A stretch of 25,072 bases of DNA. Source: an uncultured Dysgonomonas sp. (GTDB lineage: Bacteria > Bacteroidota > Bacteroidia > Bacteroidales > Dysgonomonadaceae). Under the pieces are notes generated by a model, which was given only the letters and a program-made list of their open reading frames with translations, was not told where the DNA came from and made no database searches. The DNA lies in NCBI GenBank assembly GCA_937995835.1, contig CALKIV010000042.1, forward strand, positions 1 to 25,072, given 5' to 3'. Numbering within the stretch: the first letter of the stretch is position 1; the number at the start of each line of letters is the position of its first letter. The position numbers and the translations under genes are program-made. Positions 15,181-24,110 of the stretch are shown in pieces.

Positions 15181-17976
15181 ATGAAACTAAAACAAGTAGC
15201 AATTTTAGGACTATTGGCATTCACTCTTCTGTCATGTTCAGAAAGTGTGGATACAAATTGGCCCGAAATGACAACAGAAGCCAAGCCTTGGACAAGGTGG
15301 TGGTGGATGGGAAGTGCCGTCGACAAGCCTAATCTGACTTACAATCTGGAAGAGATGAGCAAAGCCGGCATAGGAGGCGTAGAGATAACGCCTATATATG
15401 GGGTAAAAGGGCAAGAAGACAAATATATTGAACACCTGAGTCCCCAATGGATGGAGATGTTGCAACATACCGAAAGTGAAGCCAAGCGATTGGGGATGAA
15501 AGTTGATCTTTCTATGGGTACGGGCTGGCCTTTTGGAGGTCCGGAGGTAAACATAGAGCATGCTGCATCTAAGGCAATCTTCCAAGAGTATAGACTAAAA
15601 GGGGGGAGTAAACTGACCCAAAAGATTGTAGTCAACGATAAAAAACAAAAGGATGTCGCTAAGATTATCAAGTTGATGGCTTATGCCCTATCTAGCGATG
15701 AGGTAGTAGATGTCACCGATCAGGTGTCGGAAGACGGTGTGCTAAACTGGACTGCTCCCAAAAATTCGGAATGGAAACTTGTTGCACTTTTCTTGGGAAA
15801 AACCTTTCAGAAGGTAAAGCGAGCAGCTCCGGGTGGTCAAGGATATGTGATGGATCACCTCAATCCGGAAGCCGTTCAGGCTTACTTCAATAAATTTGAA
15901 ACAGCATTCACACAAAATAATATTGGATACCCAAACTCTTTCTTTAACGATTCGTATGAAGTATATGGTGGCGACTGGACTCCAACATTGCTAGATGAGT
16001 TTGAAAAAATGAGAGGATATAAACTTCAAAATCACTTTCAAGATCTGATGTTGAAAGGTGAGACCGAGCAGTCGGCTCGTGTGATAGCAGATTATAGAGA
16101 AACATTAGGCGATCTGTTGAAAAAGAATTTTACATCAGCATGGGTTGCGTGGGCGCACAAAAAGAATGTTTCGATCAGAAATCAGGCGCATGGTTCTCCT
16201 GCCAACTTGATAGACATTTATGCTTCAGTAGATATTCCAGAGTGCGAAACCTTTGGTATTACTGATTTTGATATACCGGGGCTAAGAAAAGATACCATCC
16301 GAAAAGAAAATGATGGAGACCCTACAACACTTAAATATGCATCGTCTGCTGCACATATTGCAGGGAAAAAATATACTTCGGCCGAAACTTTTACTTGGTT
16401 GACAGAACATTTCCGAACATCATTATCTCAGTGCAAACCTGAAATAGATCAGATGTTTATTGCTGGCGTCAATCATGTATATTTTCATGGAGCAACTTAT
16501 TCTCCGAAAGAAGCAGCATGGCCGGGGTGGAAGTTTTATGCATCAATAGATATGAGCCCAACAAATAGCATTTGGCGAGATGCCCCTGCATTCTTTGACT
16601 ACATTGCTCGTTGCCAATCATTCTTGCAGTATGGTGAGCCCGACAGCGATTTCCTTCTTTACTTGCCAATATATGACATGTGGAAAGAGCAAGGAGAAAG
16701 AAATATGATGACTTTTGCTATTCATGGTATGAGAGAGCGACTACCTGATTTCTATAACACGGTAGAACAAATAAGAAAAAGAGCTTACGATGTAGACTAT
16801 ATTTCAGATGCATTTATTGCCAGTACCATTGTGACCAACAAAGGACTGTTGCAAACGCAAGGTGGAGTGGCTTACAAAGCTTTAATTTTGCCGGCTGTAA
16901 AAAGTATCCCATTTGCTACGCTAGAAAAAATTTACAAACTGGCAGAAGCTGGGGCAACAATCATCTTTGTTGAGAACTACCCAACTGAGGTTCCCGGATT
17001 CAATAAATGGGAAAAAAGATCTAAAGATCTAAACGAGTTGGTTAGCTTATTCCCTGAAGCCTCATCTTTCGAGAAAGCAGAGATCAACAAGATAGGCAAA
17101 GGAAAAGTGCTGACAGTGAAGAATTATGAAGATCTGTTTGCTAGTCTAAGTATTGCATCAGAGCCAGTTAAGTCTGAATTTGGAGGAGAGTATATTCGTC
17201 GTAAACACGAAAAAGGATATCATTATTTTATGGCGATGCTTCAAAATAAAACGATTGATGGCTGGATACCTCTTGCCATTGAGGCCGAAAGTGCGCTGAT
17301 TTTTGACCCTATGACAGGAGAAAAGGGCTTGGCTAAGGTGAGACAGGCAGATGGAAAGACCGAGGTTTATTTGCAAATGAAACCCGGAGAATCTTTAATC
17401 CTAAAAACATTTGATAAAGAAAATGTAAGTGCCGAATCATGGATATATAAGGTTGAAACGGAAAAAGAAATTGATCTCAACAAAGACTGGGAGCTATCTT
17501 TTGTGGAAAGCTATCCTGCCGTGAGCGAATCTTTTGCTATCGACACACTTGGCTCTTGGACAGTATTACCTAACGAGGTGTTGAGCAAAAATATGGGTAC
17601 AGCAAGATATAAGACAAGTTTTGTATTGGATGCAAAATCAGCAACGGACTATCTGGTCAATTTGGGAGATGTGAGAGAAAGTGCACGCCTATATGTTAAC
17701 GGTGAGTATGTGAGTACACTCTTTGCCGTACCATTCGAGGCTAATATTGGCAAATACCTAAAAGAAGGCGAAAATACGTTGGAGGTTGAGGTGACTAATC
17801 TTCCAGCCAATCGTATAGCAGATTATGACCGTACGGGTGTGGAGTGGAGAATTTTCCATGACGCCAATATTGTAAGTTTGAACTATGAAAAAGTTGATTT
17901 TGGAGTTTGGGGTGTTATGCCTTCAGGACTATTAGGACCAGTGAAAATAACAGAGCTTAAAGAAATCGATTTATGA
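15181..17976 (+). CDS. Alpha-L-rhamnosidase family GH106, lipoprotein
   Basis: A 931-residue lipoprotein: the signal sequence ends in TLLSC with lipid Cys19. Soon after come PWTRWWWMGSAV, the helix EEMSKAGIGGVEITPIYG and SMGTGWPFGGP, an N-terminal pattern characteristic of GH106. A barrel-type catalytic region extends to about residue 600, including FNDSYEVYGGDWTP, RNQAHGSPANLID and AETFTWLTEHFR. A beta-sandwich carbohydrate-binding-like domain ends the protein (LYVNGEYVSTLF, then LEVEVTNLPANRIADYDR). GH106 enzymes release terminal alpha-L-rhamnose; in RG-I degradation they act on backbone oligosaccharides after unsaturated uronate removal by GH105. The free rhamnose would be handled by the rhaM product. 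The stop overlaps the next start as ATGA, so translation with the GH42 gene is probably coupled. Confidence 0.93.
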   Translation: MKLKQVAILGLLAFTLLSCSESVDTNWPEMTTEAKPWTRWWWMGSAVDKPNLTYNLEEMSKAGIGGVEITPIYGVKGQEDKYIEHLSPQWMEMLQHTESEAKRLGMKVDLSMGTGWPFGGPEVNIEHAASKAIFQEYRLKGGSKLTQKIVVNDKKQKDVAKIIKLMAYALSSDEVVDVTDQVSEDGVLNWTAPKNSEWKLVALFLGKTFQKVKRAAPGGQGYVMDHLNPEAVQAYFNKFETAFTQNNIGYPNSFFNDSYEVYGGDWTPTLLDEFEKMRGYKLQNHFQDLMLKGETEQSARVIADYRETLGDLLKKNFTSAWVAWAHKKNVSIRNQAHGSPANLIDIYASVDIPECETFGITDFDIPGLRKDTIRKENDGDPTTLKYASSAAHIAGKKYTSAETFTWLTEHFRTSLSQCKPEIDQMFIAGVNHVYFHGATYSPKEAAWPGWKFYASIDMSPTNSIWRDAPAFFDYIARCQSFLQYGEPDSDFLLYLPIYDMWKEQGERNMMTFAIHGMRERLPDFYNTVEQIRKRAYDVDYISDAFIASTIVTNKGLLQTQGGVAYKALILPAVKSIPFATLEKIYKLAEAGATIIFVENYPTEVPGFNKWEKRSKDLNELVSLFPEASSFEKAEINKIGKGKVLTVKNYEDLFASLSIASEPVKSEFGGEYIRRKHEKGYHYFMAMLQNKTIDGWIPLAIEAESALIFDPMTGEKGLAKVRQADGKTEVYLQMKPGESLILKTFDKENVSAESWIYKVETEKEIDLNKDWELSFVESYPAVSESFAIDTLGSWTVLPNEVLSKNMGTARYKTSFVLDAKSATDYLVNLGDVRESARLYVNGEYVSTLFAVPFEANIGKYLKEGENTLEVEVTNLPANRIADYDRTGVEWRIFHDANIVSLNYEKVDFGVWGVMPSGLLGPVKITELKEIDL

Positions 17977-20051
17977 GAAAGATAACATTATTAATTCTTT
18001 TAGGATTGATGGTCAATGCTCTTTCAGCCAATAATCCAGAACGATTTTTTAAGGATAAAGATCTCACTCTTTCAGGAGTATACTATTATCCTGAACATTG
18101 GAACGAAAACCAATGGGAGCGAGATATCAAGAAAATGAAAGAGATGGGATTTGAGTTTGTTCATTTTGCAGAATTTGCGTGGGCACAACTCGAACCTTCA
18201 GAAGGAGTTTATGATTTTGCATGGCTCGATCGTGCAGTTGCCTTAGCTGATCAAAATGGGCTGAAGGTCATTATGTGTACTTCCACTGCCACACCTCCCG
18301 TTTGGTTGATGAGAAAGCATCCCGATATGCTTATCGAACGAGAAGATGGTACGAAGTGGGATCATGGATCTCGTCAGCATCCATCTGTGTCAAACACAGC
18401 TTACCGTACCTATGCATTGAAAATGGCGGATAAAATAGCAGAACATTATGGTGGAGATAAGCGTGTTATGGGTTGGCAACTGGATAATGAACCAAGAGTT
18501 TCTGCCGATTATGGTTTAGATGCTCACAAGAGATTCAGAGTGTGGGTGGAGAATAAATACCAAAATATTCCAAATCTGAATAAGGCATGGGGAACAGCTT
18601 TTTGGAGTCAAGTATACTCTAATTTCGAAGAAGTCAATATCCCAAGAATGAGTCAGCAATTTATGAATACGCATCAAAAGCTAGATTTTATGCGATTCAT
18701 AACAGACGAAATGGCTTCGTTTTTAGATGAGCAAACCAAAACAATTCGAAAACACATCACCACAGATCAGTGGGTCACCACAAATTACATTCCAACTTAC
18801 GAAGATGGACATGTGCGAAAAAGTGATGAGCTGGATTTTCATAGCTATACCAGATACATGGTCTATGGCGAAAATTTCGGTATAGGCAGAAAAGGCTATC
18901 GTTTGGGGCATGTGGAACGTATTTCTAAAGCGAATGATTTTTTCCGACCGATTGATAATGTTTATGGAGTGATGGAACTGCAGCCCGGTCAAGTCAATTG
19001 GGGACAGATCAATCCTCAACCCTTACCCGGAGCTGTGCGTCTTTGGTTGTGGCATGTTTTTGCGGGAGGTAGCAAGTTTGTGTGCACCTATCGTTTCAGA
19101 CAGCCGATTTATGGCACAGAACTCTATCATTATGGTATTGTGGGATCGGATGGAGTTACGCCTAGTTCGGGAGGTTTGGAGTATTCTAAATTTATTGACG
19201 AAATAAAACAGTTGAGAAAAGAATATGATCCAACGAAAGTTGCAAATCCTGAATCATATGAAAAGCGAAGAACTGCCATTCTATACAATCATGAAAATGC
19301 ATGGGAGATGGCTCAGAATCGCCAAACAACGGAATGGGATACCGAAAAACATATTGACAAATATTATTATGCCCTGAAAGAATTTGGAGCTCCTGTGGAC
19401 TTCGTAGACGAGAGAGCCGACTTCAATAAATACACTACAATGATTGCTCCAGCCTACGAAATGGTGGATAAAGAATTAGTGGATCGATGGCTAAATTATG
19501 TGAAGCAAGGAGGAAACCTGATTTTGACAGCTCGCACAGGGCACAAAACAAGAAATGGACAGCTGTTTGAGACGAAATTTGGCGAGCCTATTTTTTCGCT
19601 AATAGGTGGAGAAATAGAATTTTATGATCTATTACTTCCTCATACTCCTGATGAAGTTTTGCTTGATGGGCAGAAACATAAGTGGACAAGTTGGGGTGAA
19701 GTTTTAGCACCAAACAAGGGGACTGAGGCATGGGCTAGCTATTTAGGTGATTTCTATGAAGGAAAGCCAGCCATCATACACCATAAGTTGGGCAAAGGAA
19801 CTGTGACCTACGTCGGAGTTGATTCTCAAAATGGAGAAATGGAAAAAGAAACACTGAAGAAACTTTTTGGAAAACTTAATATTCCACTGTTAGATCTACC
19901 TAAAGGACTTCATCTAGAATATAGAGATGGCTTTGGTATAGCCGTCAATTATTCAGATCAAACGCTTAGTTTGCCAATCTCTGATGCACAATATATAATA
20001 GGAGGTCAGAATCTGAAAACGGCTGATGTAGCAGTCTGGAAAGAAAAATAG
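17973..20051 (+). CDS. Beta-galactosidase family GH42, exported
   Basis: A 692-residue protein of full GH42 length with a signal peptide (about 1-19, ALSA before Asn). The barrel begins with GVYYYPEHWNENQWERDIKKM, a GH42 hallmark. Glu173 in WQLDNEP is the expected acid/base and Glu335 in VMELQPGQVNW the expected nucleophile. Residues about 410-625 form the alpha/beta trimerisation domain (YVKQGGNLILTARTG, LGKGTVTYVGVDS), followed by a short beta C-terminal domain. GH42 enzymes remove beta-linked galactose, fitting galactan side chains of RG-I. Many GH42 proteins are cytoplasmic; the signal peptide here places it in the periplasm or outer membrane, as often in Bacteroidota. The start overlaps the GH106 stop, and the CE12 gene follows after one nucleotide. 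Confidence 0.93.
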   Translation: MRKITLLILLGLMVNALSANNPERFFKDKDLTLSGVYYYPEHWNENQWERDIKKMKEMGFEFVHFAEFAWAQLEPSEGVYDFAWLDRAVALADQNGLKVIMCTSTATPPVWLMRKHPDMLIEREDGTKWDHGSRQHPSVSNTAYRTYALKMADKIAEHYGGDKRVMGWQLDNEPRVSADYGLDAHKRFRVWVENKYQNIPNLNKAWGTAFWSQVYSNFEEVNIPRMSQQFMNTHQKLDFMRFITDEMASFLDEQTKTIRKHITTDQWVTTNYIPTYEDGHVRKSDELDFHSYTRYMVYGENFGIGRKGYRLGHVERISKANDFFRPIDNVYGVMELQPGQVNWGQINPQPLPGAVRLWLWHVFAGGSKFVCTYRFRQPIYGTELYHYGIVGSDGVTPSSGGLEYSKFIDEIKQLRKEYDPTKVANPESYEKRRTAILYNHENAWEMAQNRQTTEWDTEKHIDKYYYALKEFGAPVDFVDERADFNKYTTMIAPAYEMVDKELVDRWLNYVKQGGNLILTARTGHKTRNGQLFETKFGEPIFSLIGGEIEFYDLLLPHTPDEVLLDGQKHKWTSWGEVLAPNKGTEAWASYLGDFYEGKPAIIHHKLGKGTVTYVGVDSQNGEMEKETLKKLFGKLNIPLLDLPKGLHLEYRDGFGIAVNYSDQTLSLPISDAQYIIGGQNLKTADVAVWKEK

Positions 20052-20052
20052 A

Positions 20053-20814
20053 ATGATGAAACAAAAGATATTTATAGTTCTAGCCATATTGGCAACATTG
20101 TTTGCTTTCACTGTACAGAAAAAGAAAACCGTAACAATTTTCATTGCTGGAGATTCTACTGCGCAGACGTACACTGAGGAAAGAGATGGCTTAATCAAAG
20201 GCTGGGGACAGATGTTAAGTCTCTATCTGACAGATGATGTGAAAGTGGACAATAGAGCCATTGGAGGACGGAGTACAAAAACTTTTATCAGCGAAGGCAG
20301 ATGGGATAAATTATTAGCAGATGTTTCGAAAGGAGATTATGTCTTTATTCAATTCGGGCATAATGATGCATCTACGCGTCCCGAACGCCATGCTTCATAT
20401 AAAGATTATGAGAGAAATTTGGAAAAATTTATCCAAGACACAAAAGCAAAAGGAGCAACCCCTGTTCTTCTTACCTCTGTGGTGATGCGTACTTTTCAGA
20501 AAGGGAACTTGGTAGACGATCGTCTTAAAGGCTATCCTGTGATTACTCGTCAGGTGGCGAAAAAAAAACAAGTGCCGATGATAGATGTTAATCAAAAGAC
20601 GAGAGACTTTATAACGATGCTTGGTGATGAACCTTCGAAAGAATATTATAGATGGGTAGCACCAGGTGTAGATCATAAAAAGCCTGATGGATTGCAAGAT
20701 GACACACATATGATGGACAAGGGAGCCAAGCAAGTGGCATTCTTTGTGGCAGAAGGAATCAAAGAAAGTCATCTGCCCAATTTAAGTGATAAGGTGAAAT
20801 TAGATATAGAGTAA
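20053..20814 (+). CDS. Rhamnogalacturonan acetylesterase, CE12, single domain
   Basis: A 253-residue SGNH esterase of typical single-domain CE12 length. A hydrophobic N-terminus (residues 5-20) acts as signal peptide or anchor. FIAGDSTAQTY holds nucleophile Ser35; WGQML and GGRSTKTF (71-78) supply the oxyanion region; FGHND ends at 105; and DDTHM at 216-220 gives the catalytic Asp216/His219. It probably removes acetyl groups from RG-I galacturonate, opening the backbone to lyase attack. It is the third CE12-like domain in this locus and has the canonical GDS block, in contrast to the GNS of the minus-strand lipoprotein. Two Met codons in a row (20053 and 20056) make the start ambiguous by one residue. 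It lies 1 nt after the GH42 gene and 16 nt before the next GH2 gene. Confidence 0.92.
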   Translation: MMKQKIFIVLAILATLFAFTVQKKKTVTIFIAGDSTAQTYTEERDGLIKGWGQMLSLYLTDDVKVDNRAIGGRSTKTFISEGRWDKLLADVSKGDYVFIQFGHNDASTRPERHASYKDYERNLEKFIQDTKAKGATPVLLTSVVMRTFQKGNLVDDRLKGYPVITRQVAKKKQVPMIDVNQKTRDFITMLGDEPSKEYYRWVAPGVDHKKPDGLQDDTHMMDKGAKQVAFFVAEGIKESHLPNLSDKVKLDIE

Positions 20815-20830
20815 CAATAGATCGAATAAC

Positions 20831-23800
20831 ATGAAAAAAAACATTTTTGTAGCATTAGCGCTAATGCTATTTGTCATGACACAGACAGCCTTAGGGCAGC
20901 CCTTGTCGAAAGACAATAAAAGAGAAAAGTATAATTTTAACAGCAATTGGGCTTTCCAAACAGGAGAGATTGCAGGAGCAGAAACTCCATCATTCAATGA
21001 CTCGCAATGGAAGAAAGTCACCTTGCCCAGAGCTTATAACGAAGACGATGCTTTCAGACTTGCGATTGACGAGCACACAACAGGTATTGTCTGGTATCGT
21101 AAAAATTTTAAACTACCTACGAATGCAAAGGATAAAAAAGTATTCATCGAGTTTGAAGGAATCAGATTTGGAGGTGAATTTTTTGTAAATGGTAAATCAA
21201 TTGGCATTCACGAAAATGGAGTGATGGCTGTCGGTTTCGACATCACAGACCATGTCTACAAAAATGGCAGAGAAAATGTGATAGCAGTTAAAATAGACAA
21301 TGCTTGGAACTACAAAGAGCGTGCAACGGGCAGTGGCTTTCAGTGGAATGATAAGAATTTTAATGCCAACTATGGGGGCATCCCCAAAAATGTGTATCTG
21401 CATATTACGGATAAAATTTATCAAACGTTACCATTGTTTAGCAATCTGAAAACGACTGGTGTTTATGTGTACGCACAAGAAATAAATACGACTAAAAAGT
21501 TAGCAACCATTCATGCAGAATCGGAAGTGAAAAATGAATATGGTGTGGACAAAACCATCCAGTATGAGATGCAGATTGAAGACATGGATGGAAAGATTGT
21601 GAAAACCGTATCAGGACTACCAACTGTGGTGAAAGCAGGAGAAACACAAACCATCTCAATAGAAGATCGCTTAGAGGATATTCACTTTTGGGGTTGGGGC
21701 TATGGCTATCTTTATAATGTATACACCACTCTTTATGTAGATGGTAAACCAACGGATGTCGTAAAGACCCGAACAGGGTTTAGAAAAACAGCCTTTGGTG
21801 ATGGTATGGTGAAGCTAAACGATAGAGTGCTTCAGATGAAAGGTTATGCACAACGCACAAGTAACGAATGGCCATCAGTAGGAATGTCGGTACCGGCATG
21901 GTTGAGCGATTATAGTAACAAGTTAGTGACAGAAGGCAACGGAAATTTTGTTCGCTGGATGCATGTTACCCCTTGGAAACAAGATGTAGAATCGTGCGAC
22001 AGAGTCGGGCTTATTCAAGTAATGCCTGCAGGAGATGCAGAGAAAGATGTGGAAGGGCGTAGATGGGAACAACGTACCGAATTGATGCGTGATGCCATTA
22101 TCTACAATCGAAATAACCCAAGTATATTGTTTTACGAATGTGGAAACGAATCGATCAGTGAAGAACACATGGCAGAAATGATCGAAGTACGCAATCAGTA
22201 CGACCCATATGGAGGACGTGCCATTGGCTCTCGTGAAATGCTAGATATCGATATTGCAGAGTGGGGTGGTGAGATGCTTTATATCAATAAGAGTGCAAAA
22301 CATCCGATGTTTGCCACAGAATATTGTAGAGACGAAGGGTTGAGAAAATATTGGGATGATTATTCTTATCCATATCACAAAGATGGTGACGGCACAGATT
22401 CTTATCGTTCAACAGTGACCAACACTGTGCAAAAGAAATATGATACTAAAGTTTACAATCGCAATCAAGATTCTTTTGCAGTAGAGACCGTAAGACGCTG
22501 GTTCGATTACTTCCGTGTACGTCCCGGAACAGGTAGGCGAGTAAGCTCAGGAGGAGCAAATATTATTTTTTCGGACTCTAATACTCATTACAGGGGTGTA
22601 GAGAATTATAGACGAAGTGGAGAGGTAGATCCTATGCGTGTTCCTAAAGATGGTTTCTTTGCTCATCAGGTGATGTGGGACGGATGGGTAGACATAGAAA
22701 ACTACAGAACACATATTGTAGGACATTGGAACTATGATGCTTCCATCACTAAAGATGTATATGTAGTTTCTTCAGGCGAAAAAGTAGAACTCTTCATCAA
22801 TAATAAATCTAAAGGATTTGGTGAAAGAGATTACAATTTCTTATTCACCTTCAAAGATATTCATTGGGAACCGGGAGAGCTAAAAGCTGTGAGTTATGAC
22901 GCAAACAATAAGGAAATTAGCTCTGCTGTGATCAAGACAGCTGGCGAACCTGCAAAGCTGAAACTAAGTATGATGCAGTCGCCTGATGGTTTCAAAGCTG
23001 ATGGAGCTGATTTGGTGCTTGTGCAAATTGAGGTTGTGGATGCACAAGGTAACAGATGCCCATTGTCTAACGAAATGATTGAATTTGATCTGACAGGTCC
23101 GGCCGAATGGCGAGGAGGATTGGCACAAGGTCAGGATAACTATATTTTGTCTACGAAATTACCCGTAGAAGCCGGAATCAATAGAGTTTTGATTCGTTCA
23201 ACCACGAAGAGTGGAAAAATAAACTTGACAGCCAAAAGTGAAGGGTTGCCTACTGAAAGCATAGCATTCGAGTCTATTCCATTTAAGTCAAAAGATGGTT
23301 TAGCAAGCTATATCAGTGGAGAACATTTGCCTAGCAATTTGGATAGAGGAGAAGTGGTAGGAGGAGAATCCTTCAAAAAATCGCGTGAGTCTATCAAGAT
23401 CGTAGATGCCATTAGTGCAGTCAATAGAGATAAAGTTCGTCAAAGCTTTGACGATAATGAGCTTTCAGAATGGTCTAACGATGGAGCTTTATCCACTGGT
23501 TGGATCACTTATGAATTGGAGAGAGACGCCGATATTTCAGAGATAGAGCTAAAATTGACTGGTTGGAGAATGCGTAGCTATCCGATAAAAATTTCTATCG
23601 ATGACAAAGTTGTTTTTGAGGGAAATACAGAAACCAGCTTAGGGTATATCTCTATTCCAGTGGAAACCACAAGAGGACGTTTTGTGAAAATAGAATTAAT
23701 GGGAAGAAGCTCTGACAATGACGCTTTCAGTCAGATTGTAGAAATAACAGGAAAAATAGAACTCGACTTATACAAAGATCCTAATGCCAAAGATGCTAAG

Positions 23801-23848
23801 GGGCAATTGAGAATCGTTGAGGTAGAGTTTTATGAGCATTTGAAATAA
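20831..23848 (+). CDS. Glycoside hydrolase family 2 protein with C-terminal discoidin-like domain
   Basis: A 1005-residue exported GH2 protein with signal peptide 1-22 (ALG before Gln). The sugar-binding domain (FNSNWAFQTGEI, then TTGIVWYRKNF and EFFVNGKSIGIHENG) is followed by an Ig-like domain and a TIM barrel from about 335. Glu440 in YECGNES is the likely acid/base and Glu497 in FATEYCRD the likely nucleophile. Behind the barrel come a DUF4982-type beta domain (about 625-705, KVELFINNKSKGFG), a GH2 C-terminal Ig-like domain (about 710-815) and a final F5/8-type (discoidin) sugar-binding-like domain (about 885-1005, DNELSEWSNDG, RFVKIELMG). It differs clearly from the first GH2 of the operon, so another linkage is probable, perhaps a galactosyl or arabinosyl side chain. 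It is the last gene of the operon and is followed by a strong terminator. Confidence 0.9.
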   Translation: MKKNIFVALALMLFVMTQTALGQPLSKDNKREKYNFNSNWAFQTGEIAGAETPSFNDSQWKKVTLPRAYNEDDAFRLAIDEHTTGIVWYRKNFKLPTNAKDKKVFIEFEGIRFGGEFFVNGKSIGIHENGVMAVGFDITDHVYKNGRENVIAVKIDNAWNYKERATGSGFQWNDKNFNANYGGIPKNVYLHITDKIYQTLPLFSNLKTTGVYVYAQEINTTKKLATIHAESEVKNEYGVDKTIQYEMQIEDMDGKIVKTVSGLPTVVKAGETQTISIEDRLEDIHFWGWGYGYLYNVYTTLYVDGKPTDVVKTRTGFRKTAFGDGMVKLNDRVLQMKGYAQRTSNEWPSVGMSVPAWLSDYSNKLVTEGNGNFVRWMHVTPWKQDVESCDRVGLIQVMPAGDAEKDVEGRRWEQRTELMRDAIIYNRNNPSILFYECGNESISEEHMAEMIEVRNQYDPYGGRAIGSREMLDIDIAEWGGEMLYINKSAKHPMFATEYCRDEGLRKYWDDYSYPYHKDGDGTDSYRSTVTNTVQKKYDTKVYNRNQDSFAVETVRRWFDYFRVRPGTGRRVSSGGANIIFSDSNTHYRGVENYRRSGEVDPMRVPKDGFFAHQVMWDGWVDIENYRTHIVGHWNYDASITKDVYVVSSGEKVELFINNKSKGFGERDYNFLFTFKDIHWEPGELKAVSYDANNKEISSAVIKTAGEPAKLKLSMMQSPDGFKADGADLVLVQIEVVDAQGNRCPLSNEMIEFDLTGPAEWRGGLAQGQDNYILSTKLPVEAGINRVLIRSTTKSGKINLTAKSEGLPTESIAFESIPFKSKDGLASYISGEHLPSNLDRGEVVGGESFKKSRESIKIVDAISAVNRDKVRQSFDDNELSEWSNDGALSTGWITYELERDADISEIELKLTGWRMRSYPIKISIDDKVVFEGNTETSLGYISIPVETTRGRFVKIELMGRSSDNDAFSQIVEITGKIELDLYKDPNAKDAKGQLRIVEVEFYEHLK

Positions 23849-23870
23849 AAAAGACTTTTTCTTAGAATGA

Positions 23871-23911
23871 AATGTTGGTAGATAATCTAATTATCTGCCA
23901 ACATTTTTTTT
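23871..23911 (+). terminator. Intrinsic terminator of the plus-strand PUL operon
   Basis: The arms 23871-23886 (AATGTTGGTAGATAAT) and 23890-23905 (ATTATCTGCCAACATT) pair over 16 positions with a single T-G wobble and a 3-nt loop, followed by a run of T ending at 23911. It starts 22 nt after the GH2 stop codon and marks the right end of the PUL transcript. Confidence 0.93.
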
Positions 23912-24110
23912 ATACCTAACTTCCATATTCTCAACATTATTAAGCAAAGCTTTAGATTATATTTTAGAGCTAACTATCTATATTAAAATTATTTATTTGA
24001 TTTAGGGGTTAAACCATTTGAAAAACAGGAAGTCATAAAGATAAGAAGACAGTAAGTATGCGCGCGTTATTTACATTGATCTAAGATGTTTAACAAAATA
24101 CTATACAGTC
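23912..24110. other. Intergenic spacer before the repeat-rich lipoprotein
   Basis: This 199-nt AT-rich spacer separates the PUL terminator from the next gene. It has no credible gene. It must hold the promoter of the lipoprotein, but I found no clean TAnnTTTG box. A short GC island, CGCGCG, at 24061-24066 stands out from the AT-rich surroundings without an evident role. Confidence 0.6.
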
